A stretch of 64,000 bases of DNA. Source: Durusdinium trenchii (taxonomy: Eukaryota; Sar; Dinophyceae; Suessiales; Symbiodiniaceae). The translations under genes were made by a program, and so were the position numbers. Each line of letters starts with the position of its first letter. Positions within the stretch are counted from its first letter, which is position 1. The stretch is from contig CAXAMN010022696.1 of the NCBI GenBank assembly GCA_963970005.1, positions 366,507 to 430,506 on the forward strand. Reading direction: 5' to 3'. Of the stretch, positions 56,501 through 64,000 are shown one piece after another. A model generated the notes under the pieces. That model made no database searches and was not told the origin of the DNA. It worked only from the letters and a program-made list of their open reading frames with translations.

Positions 56501-59500
56501 AGAAGGGAACCGAAAACTAGAAGCAATGGCCTCCAATCTAAGAGCAATGGCCTCGAAGGGAACCGGAAACTGGTACATAGTGCATATTAGTGCATACGGT
56601 TACCAGTCATGTAAATTCAGTGTGTGTTGGGTTCTTTAGGTCTCCCCTTTCTAGAATGTAGACCGCGCGTCCACTTGCATAGAACTAGACAGAACATAGG
56701 TGCTCATGGCGCCTAATGGCATCCGTGGAATTAACCAAGATCACGGGCTTCTCTGCTTCGGTTACTTTATGTGCTCAGCAAATGTTGTGCATGTTTTTGG
56801 ACATGGAATTGGCCAACTGAAACAACAACGCTTAGACTAGTACTGTTAGTACTGGTTGGCCCGAAAGTATCCGTCAGTTGTCAGTGCCAAGCCATGTGGC
56901 CATAAAGAGTTTTGTTTCATCGACGTTTTTGTTAAGACAGGCTGCCTGGTGCAGAAGATTGCAGAAGTGTTTGAGTGTTTTCAGGGAATCCCTCCAAAGG
57001 AGCATCCGCAAACACGTTTCTCTTCGAAACGGACATCGCGAAAAGGCTTGATCTCCCAGCTTTGGGCGCCTTTGCAATTCCTCGGGTTCTACATCCGGTG
57101 CCTCGGTTTTTGGCAGATAAGCAATCGTTTGGTTTTCGATCCAGAGGTTGCTTCATGGACTAAAATGTGACGAGCCTCATGATAGCCTCATGGAGCCTCT
57201 GCAGACGAAGCTTTGGCTTGTTGAGTGGTAGTTGTAGAACACAGTACCACATCCGCTCAACACAGGCAAGCACGGCAAGCTTTGGTTGACTTGGAAGAGG
57301 CTCGGGCTCTTCTTTCCTCAAAGAGGTCTCCTTTGGAGCTCGCAGAAGCAGCTGAGAGGCCAGGACCTAAGGGGGTGTCTATTTGGATTGATCATGTTCG
57401 AAGGATACAACCCCACTCTGAGGTTCTTTTTCTCACGCTTCCTAGTGCTATATATATATATATAACTGTATAGGATTTTCTATCAAGCAACTTCAAGCAA
57501 CACACGGGTTTTCTATCCAATCGCATGTGACTCCCTTGGACCAGGGAACTCAGATGAACTCAGTAATGGTTGGGGTTGACCCTGCCCGAGCATTACTTGG
57601 CTCGCTGGGAGTGGTGGGGTTTTGTGTCACCATGCCTGGATAGAAAACTGCGTCAGGCCAACACAATCAGAGGAGCTGGTTGCATTGCACAACCTGCCGC
57701 CGTGCACGGAGGGATGTCCTTTGGTCGAGTTTCGAGATGTGTGGCTTGGCTGAGTGCTGGTCGATTTGTCGATTCGTAGTGCTAGACTCCAACATCATGA
57801 GTCTCGATATGTCTCGATTCGACATTTGGATTCAACATGATTTGGATTCTTGATGTAGTCGCTCACCAGGCTGAACCATTGAGCAAGTGCCAGCATGTCT
57901 AGCAGTCTAGCTAGCATAAGCCTGAGAGTGCGTGCAACTTTCATTTGACGCCAGTTGCCTATGTTGGCTGGTCTTGCTGAGTTTGTGCAGTGAGGTGGTT
58001 TCGATACGAACGTGGATTGCCATGGGTGCTACAGGGCCTGTCCTTCTGCATTCAGCCAGGACTGTACCTGTTCAGAGATGCTGGCTGGAACGCTTCATTC
58101 GAAGTGCACCCAAGGTGCGGGCAGTATGTGCAGGTGCACTTGTTCCCCTGTGTCCATGCCAGCTGTTGGAGTTGACTGCGTTATCCCACCCACTGGAGCT
58201 TCCTGGCCTAGGAGACAGCTAGTCCATGCTAGTCCTTGTCTCGCATCAATTCATCTCCTGTGCCTCTTTTGATGTCTCCTCGTTTCGCCTTGTTTCTGTC
58301 AGTGTCAGGACTTTAGAGATAGAAAGCCCCGCAGCTCCCTTCGAAGGAGAGTTCTTCGTGATTGTTGGCCCTTCGGGAAGCGGGAAGAGCTCCTTGGGAC
58401 GCTTGGTGCCAAGACTTTTTGATGCCTGTGAAGGCCTGGGAAGCGTGATGACAGGTTTGACTAGGTTCAGGCCTCAGGCATTGGAAGAAGCAACATGAGG
58501 CAAATGAATTACTCCCTCCCTCTCTCTCTCCCGTAATGATTTGTAAAGCAGTGTGAAACACGTGTAAATTAAGGGAAGGCTACACTTTCAACCTCTTTGA
58601 GCTTTTCTGACATTCAAGTTCGACAGATTCTGAACAAAAGCACAGTGTTCCTCTTGTTCGAAGGCAGTGTCCTCTTCAATGGCGTGGACGTGCGCCATGT
58701 GACCTTGGGTGACCTGCGAGAACGCTTGGCCGTGGTGCCACAGGACTGATGTCCGATTCCGAGAATACCCTGGCTGTGCTAGGATCCTAGTAAAACGGCC
58801 ACGAGCTACTAGTAGCGTCCTTGCTCCTAGTAGTACGGACAGGAGCCCCGTTCGTAGCGTCCTTGCTCCTTGTAGCGATGCCCTTTGTTCCTAGTAGCGT
58901 CCTTGTTTTGATCGAAAGTTCCTTCTTTGTGAGGATGTGGTGGTGTTCAATGCGAGCCTGCGACAGAATCTGTCGATGGCCCGGCCGAAGGCCACCACGG
59001 AAGAAATGACCGAGGCTGGGCGAGGGGCTGGTAGTCCGGGAGGGGGCGACCGGGTGTTTATTGAATTTCTCATGCGCTTACAGGGTGTGCGTGTGTGCAT
59101 GTGTGTGTGTCAAGGGAGTCAGATGGAGTGCCTGCACTGATCTAGCTGGAATGCTTTCTGAGTGACTCACGTGCTCACTTTCCGCAGGCCATTCGCGCAA
59201 GCGGACTGGAGAAAGCGCTTCTATCCGGCAGCAGCGGTCTGACCATGCAATCAGTGACTTGGTCCAACAGTCTCGAAAGCACATAATGGTTTGAGATTCT
59301 TTCAAGTTCAGTTTGCAGATTCTGACCTTAGCTTTGAAAAACCAGCTTGCTTACACTGTAATAATATGCCGCAATCTTGCTGCACATCTCTCAAGGTCGT
59401 TGGCGAGCGTGGGCTCCGTTTGTCGGGTGGTGAGCGGCAACGACTCTCCTTTGCAAGGGCATTGCTGAGAGCACCAGACACGGTGGGGAACATGACATTG

Positions 59501-60123
59501 GGAGCGCTCATGATGCGAGGAATAAACTAGACGTTCCCTCAGCTCTTACCTTTTGGTGATGTGCCTCTTCAGCCTAGAGAGACGAGTTTTCAGCATGCGG
59601 CGGCGGGTCAGGATAATTTTGAACTTGCTTGTGGACCATGCCTGTGGGTCGGCCGGTTTGTGCTCCACAAGTATGACTTTAACTGACAAAGAATTATTTC
59701 ACACCTGGAGCGATTTCGAGAGAAGCGATGGATAGATCTCTAGCTTCTTGGGCGAATCTGTTGTTGCAGGAGCTGCTGATTCTAGATGAAGCAACCAGCG
59801 CTTTGGATGCTGAGACTGGACAATTCCTGCTGCAAAGTTTGCAAGAGTTGCGCCAAGGTGGTGGCAGGACCTTGATGCACATTTAGATGTCAACTCTGGG
59901 CTCAGTGATGCTCAGTCCGTAGGTGTGCTTTTCATTGTGCGATAATTCAAGGGTTCTCAAACCGCTAATTATTTAGCTCGATTGCTTGTGCTGATTGGGT
60001 TTCTTCACCTGTCTAAGTTCATTGTGCAGGACTCCAGCCATTCTGGCCATCACACACCAGCTACAGATGGCCAAAGAAGCTGATCAAGTGCTGGTGTTAC
60101 AGGAAGGAAAGGTTAAGGAGACC
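53584..60123 (+). CDS. ABCB6/ABCB7/HMT1-type half ABC transporter (multi-exon, partial at 5' end)
   Basis: This gene encodes a half transporter of the mitochondrial or vacuolar (ATM/HMT) group. Exons: ~53584-53667 (IRPLRFHALRRTGEVLRKLE, the family's FHxxRRTGxxxRxxxRG region), 54934-55026, 55330-55360 (ASEANDALLN), 56374-56470 (sixth helix, GSASVGDVPMVQ), 57046-57097 (GLISQLWAPLQFLGFYIR), 57266-~57397 (DLEEARALL), 57995-58059 (WFRYERGLPWVLQGLSF), 58347-58433 (Walker A GPSGSGKSS), 58664-58743 (GDLRERLAVVPQ), 58934-59014, 59188-59253, 59396-59476 (signature LSGGERQR), 59770-59867 (Walker B and D-loop LLILDEATSALDAE) and 60030-60123 (H-loop ILAITHQLQM). Joints are in frame except 57397/57995, where the donor is unclear. 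The NBD is complete. Several membrane exons are not found. The frame ends at TGA 60124-60126, earlier than the family pattern suggests. Confidence 0.88.
53785..53925. repeat. CTAG-core dispersed repeat cluster
   Basis: Six + orientation units alternate GCTACTAGGGGCTCCTGGC with TACTACTAGGAGCAAGG. They lie in an apparent intron of the half transporter. Confidence 0.85.
54660..54705. repeat. GGTTGGAGACCATCGC repeat
   Basis: Two diverged units of the GGAGGCCATCGC module. Confidence 0.65.
55735..55815. repeat. GGTTGGAGGCCATTGCTAGTAG repeat, four units
   Basis: Four tandem units of about 21 bp with small variations. They lie in an intron of the half transporter. Confidence 0.85.
56518..56555. repeat. 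AATGGCCTCCAA repeat
   Basis: AGCAATGGCCTCCAATCTAAG and AGCAATGGCCTCGAAGG lie in intron 56471-57045. Confidence 0.7.
58790..58910. repeat. CTAG-core cluster in a GA-AG intron
   Basis: ACTAGTAGCGTCCTTGCTCC and TAGTAGTACGGACAGGAGCCCC are followed by a CGTTCGTAGCG core variant. All lie inside intron 58744-58933. Confidence 0.85.
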
Positions 60124-61019
60124 TGAACATACACCAGTGAGGTCACCAGTGTGGCCTATGGCGTGTGAGCAGAACCAAGGAATTGAGTTTACGGAATCTA
60201 GAAAACGCTTTATCAAGATTCACCGATTCACCACTGATTCACGATGACCTTGAGATGGAAAACATACACTCCGCTACGGCAGTGGAGGATAGAGAGATAC
60301 TCTTTGCAGAGGGTTCAAGGGTTCGATTGGATAGGTTGTTTGCAGATGGCAAGCTGAACAAAGCAACAGAAATGGGATGATGCAGCTTCACACATGCTTG
60401 AGTGGAAGAGATTGATTTTACTCCTTCCGTGCACAGGAGCGCGGCAGTCATGAGGAGCTTTTGCAGAGACTTGGTTCTATTGCAGTCTTTTGAGTCTCTT
60501 GTTGACAGGATGATGTTTGCCCAAGTCTACATCCTGATATTACGAAGTGCCGATAGTGCACATATTAATATATGATATATGATAATATATGCATATTAGA
60601 GAGGGAGAGAGATGAATGTATGTTGCGCCGTATGTATAGAGAGATACCAGGCTGGTCGTATATATAGACCACGGACCCCTGGAACATGCCCACATAGTGT
60701 GAAGGAAAGGAGGAGCGTATTGTGATCTTCTGAAAGCAGCCGGTGAGAAGGCGAAACTGGACGAATGACGCTGTGTGACCCGTGCGAAAAGTGTGACCTG
60801 TGCTGCACTCTGTGTTGCCCCGTGTTTGGACTTGGAGAGGAAGCTTGAGAGGCGCACACAGAGGTACTGGATCAATTTCATCATTTGTTTGATGTTCGTT
60901 GTTCTATGTTGTTCTTGAATTTTGAGAAGTGCCAGTCTGCCAGTGATCAGATCCCGCTGGTAACCGCTGATGTCTTTTTTGTTTCAGGTGAATTGCGAGT
61001 AGGCTCAAGATGGCTTGTT

Positions 61020-61078
61020 GGTATGCTTTATCAACTCGAAGGCCACCACTATTAGGTTGGAGGCCATCGCTGGTAGGT
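61020..61078. repeat. GGAGGCCATCGC repeat
   Basis: AAGGCCACCACTATTAGG and TTGGAGGCCATCGCTGGTAGG. Confidence 0.7.
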
Positions 61079-61377
61079 TTGCACTGAGGTTGAGCGCACA
61101 GGCTTCACCCAGGCGGAGGGTTCGGGCCGTTGTGCGCGGTGCTGATGTGGGAGGAGGGGCTGAGGAGGGGCTTCGCAGCTCAAACCTCTTATTCTTCAAT
61201 ATTGAAGTTCTGAAGTGTCTGAAGTGCAGCCACCGAGTGGTTGTTTTGTCATGTTTTGTCCGCCAGGTGAGAGAATCCATGCAGTCCATGCTCACACGAC
61301 TACAGAGTTTGAGCTCGAGCCTTCAGGCGCACAGGGCGCAGCGGCGCACTTCGAAGCCGCAGTGGAACCAGTTAACA

Positions 61378-61520
61378 TTGTTACTAGTAGCGATGCCCTT
61401 GTTACTACTAGCTTCTTTCTCCTAGTAGTAGGGCCAGGAGCCCCTGTAGTGTCCTTGCTCCTAGTAGCGATGCCCTTGTTACTAGTAATACTAGTAGCTT
61501 CTTGCTACTAGTAGTTCTCA
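61378..61520. repeat. CTAG-core dispersed repeat cluster
   Basis: Reverse-orientation units include TTACTAGTAGCGATGCCC and CTTGCTCCTAGTAGCGATGCC. Confidence 0.85.
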
Positions 61521-62477
61521 GGTTCGAGCCTTCCAACATCTTCCAACACTTTACAACACCTCAAACACCTTAATGTGATGCGTCAACCAACTTGTTGGGC
61601 ACCCACTGGGCTCCGGAAAGCCAGCAAACATTATCAAAACTGCTGATGCCTCCGAAGGGGAGTATATAATATAAAGCATCGGCGCTTATGCACCTCGGCG
61701 TGCACAAGACACATAAGCATCTTGGTCCTTTCGTCCTAGGATACTTATAGAACTTAACTTTTGTGTTATATGGTCACCTAGGTAAAGCTTTACAGAAACA
61801 TCATGGACATCAGAAGGACCATGCTTTGGCAAATTGTGACGTGAGAGGGAGGACACTGTACGCAGGCCAGGCAGATGCCCGAGCTGAGCCAAGAGAGCCT
61901 CAGTTGAGCTTAGGGGTCAATCAATCGTATTTTGTTTGTTTTTACATTGTTTTTCTAATCTTTCTTTCTGTTCTGTGCGTTTCTTGTTTCATTCTTTTTG
62001 ATGCTGATTCCATTGGGTCATTGAGCTGACTTGCAGATAGGAAGATGAGTTGCTGAGGCTGTTGGGATTGCAGAGTGACTTGGCACAGGCCCCTTAAGCT
62101 TTGCAGAAGTCCAGCGCGATCTAAAATGGTTGAGGTTGCTCCTTTTCAACTTTCAACAGGAGGCAAGACCGAGACCCTCCCACCTCTCCATTGATTCATT
62201 TAATCGTTTACGGTTGGATACGCCGCGATTTTGCAGGTCGCTCCATTGGCTGAAGCCACGACCAGGCCTTGGTGACCTTTAGATTCGGGTAACCCTTCGG
62301 CGAACGCCTTCGATCAGCTCCATGCAAGTGGATCACGCAAAGGGTAACAAGCACCAAGATGACTTATTGCACTGCGGGTTTTGACGGGACATGACAGGGC
62401 CATGACAGGACCATGTGGCCATGTGTTGTGGAGAAGCAGGATGAAGCTTCTCCCCTGGGCGCAGGAGAGATGACATA

Positions 62478-62535
62478 TAGTAGTAACAAGAAGCTAGTAG
62501 TAACAAGTGCCTTACTAGTAGTAACAAGAAGCTTG
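62478..62535. repeat. CTAG-core dispersed repeat
   Basis: AGTAGTAACAAGAAGCTAGTAG and TGCCTTACTAGTAGTAACAAG. Confidence 0.8.
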
Positions 62536-63004
62536 GCCCATTCGGGTCATTTGGCCATCCCTTGGCCCTTGCTGTTCTCGTGCCGAGCTTGCTTCAGGGG
62601 CGAGATGGTGGGGGAACTCCAGCGAATCTACAAGGACTGCTTGGTGGAGGCGGGCAAAGGAAAGATCAAGAACACAATAACTGTACTCGTGATGGAAGAC
62701 AGGGGAGCCACGCATACCAAAATTGCAGGGGTTACTAGCTACATCTAACTACTGTGATCTACAGTAAGCAAATGCTGGCACATGCTGGCGTAAGCTTGCA
62801 GTTGGTTATATAATGGGCAATGTAAGTTGATGCATCAACCGACGAAGCTGTGGCTTCCCTGAGGCGACACGAGAAGCTTCCAGCTTTGTGGGCCTGCAGA
62901 ACGCTTCAGTCCCAGTGGTGCTCGGTCGGACGGTCCTACGTTCCCTGTCAATTGGCACATGCTTCCTTTCTTTCCTGTGCTCTCACGTGGAGAGGTAACA
63001 TGCC

Positions 63005-63075
63005 AGGGTGGCCTCCACCCTACTGGCGATAGCCTCTAACCCACTAGCAATGGCCTCCAACCTAAGAGCGATGGC
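63005..63075. repeat. GGCCTCCA repeat, three units
   Basis: GTGGCCTCCACCCTACTGGCG, ATAGCCTCTAACCCACTAGC and ATGGCCTCCAACCTAAGAGCG in tandem. Confidence 0.8.
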
Positions 63076-63469
63076 CAAGCAACGTAGACACAGACATTTG
63101 TCAGATAGCCGGAAAGGAACAACTGCTCGAGACGCCCGGACGTGGACACATTGCACGAGCAATTTTGTGCAGAACATCATCCAAAGTTCTTTGGCTTCAA
63201 TGTTGCACGTTGCAGCTCTGCATTTTGTCGGACTTGACCCATGCCCCGGTGTTTCGTGTCCGTGGCGTTGCGACAGCAGAACTTCGCAGTCATTGATGCC
63301 GCATCGGGTGTTTCTTGGATGTTGCGAATCGCAATGGTGTCAGTGTCAGGTGGGCGATTCGGTGGCTGGATGCTCAGGAAGGCCTTTTGACATCAGACCC
63401 AGTCGCACAAAGACCTCAAAACTCTTGTCGCAGCTCCGGATGCCCAGGGGCGACAAGAGGGAACATATA

Positions 63470-63660
63470 ATAGCGATGGCCTCCAATTTCAGAGTAGAGC
63501 GAAAACGCAAAATATAGGAACAAGGACGCTACGTTCGGAGCAAGAAGGCTACGAACGGGGCTCCTGGCATTGCTACTAGGAGCAAGAAGCTATTAGCTTA
63601 TTGTTTCTACTAGCGAACATTGTTACTACTAGTAAGGCACTTGTTACTACTAGCGGTGGT
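63470..63660. repeat. CTAG-core cluster with CGTTCG and CGAACG cores
   Basis: CAAGGACGCTACGTTCGGAGC is followed by AAGGCTACGAACGGGGCTCC, where CTAC-TAG is replaced by CTAC-GTTCG or CTAC-GAACG. Normal ACTACTAGTAAGGCAC units follow. Confidence 0.85.
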
Positions 63661-64000
63661 CCATAGGATTTGGTGCCCGCCCGAGGCCACCCGAGTCAAC
63701 CGCTACTCAGCACCACGGCTGCCATGCTCTTAGTGGGCACGGCATGGGACAACCAGGTCACTTCTTGGGACAACCTCCAGCTTTCTGAGTTTGGGATCTT
63801 GAAAGATTTTCTGAGTTTGCTTCTTTATAAAATTTTTTGGTTTTCTAATCACTCTGTAGTAACATGTAGTAATGTTTGAAGACCCTTGGGTGGCGCCCTC
63901 CTTTGAAGTATCGGGATCATCGACCACATCGCACTTGGCAGAGGAATTTCTTTTCAGAGCTCAGTATCTTGAGGCGACTCCTGCTGGAACGCTTGCTCCA

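Larger units (their letters stand above)
60127..64000. other. 3' flank and right end of window, no recognised gene
   Basis: Short exon-like frames occur at about 62600-62690 (GELQRIYKDCLVEAGKGKIK) and about 62850-62995 (NASVPVVLGRTVLRSLSIGT), but I recognise no family. An unknown gene may begin or continue here. A (TA)-rich run lies near 60560-60600. Confidence 0.35.

Overview
The window is nuclear DNA of a dinoflagellate, most likely a Symbiodiniaceae-type alga (inference). The evidence is the gene structure. Conserved proteins are cut into short exons by introns that begin GC or GA at least as often as GT, and every intron I could place by protein homology ends AG followed by a G. Long stretches hold no recognisable gene. 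Short CTAG-centred repeats are scattered through introns and spacers, and one very large Copia-type retrotransposon carries extra domains.

Layout. About 2.98-11.4 kb (+): a full-size ABCB/MDR-type ABC transporter nucleotide-binding domain (NBD) in at least ten exons, with part of the NBD not found and a minisatellite in its large intron region. 16.7-17.7 kb: exons of an unrecognised protein. 19.9-22.2 kb (+): a J-domain (Hsp40) protein with a long lineage-specific tail. 24.7-28.9 kb (+): Cys-rich zinc-binding exons followed by a pogo/Tigger-like DDE transposase ORF. 30,689-44,267 (+): an intact Copia-type LTR retrotransposon of 13.6 kb with identical 110-bp LTRs and a perfect 5-bp target duplication. 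44,474-50,555 (+): an ER-lumenal Hsp70 (BiP type) with signal peptide and terminal HDEL, split into about 18 exons. 53.6-60.1 kb (+): an ABCB6/ABCB7/HMT1-type half transporter in at least a dozen exons. The rest is repeat-rich spacer. There are two 10-N assembly gaps (7437-7446 and 51456-51465).

The most interesting object is the retrotransposon. ORF1 has gag with two CCCH zinc fingers, protease, integrase, reverse transcriptase and RNase H, then a C-terminal domain with cytosine-methyltransferase-like motifs. ORF2 (1,519 codons) carries an SGNH-hydrolase-like domain and a complete KptA/Tpt1 (RNA 2'-phosphotransferase) fold, a zinc ribbon and a Trp/Arg-rich tail. Scattered through the element, in all three reading frames and in its non-coding parts, I count 23 copies of one 19-nt hairpin architecture: 3 bp, a one-base 3' bulge, 4 bp and a GGGA or GGAA loop, always followed by C. 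The stems differ in sequence but keep pairing. I did not see this motif elsewhere in the window. It is the best candidate for a previously undescribed system: a repeated structured nucleic-acid signal carried by a retroelement that also encodes an RNA-end or ADP-ribosyl-transfer type enzyme.

Possible functional link: the ER Hsp70 and a J-protein, a potential co-chaperone, lie within 25 kb, and the retroelement sits about 0.2 kb upstream of the Hsp70 start codon. Exon boundaries were derived by eye from protein-family conservation. No search was run.
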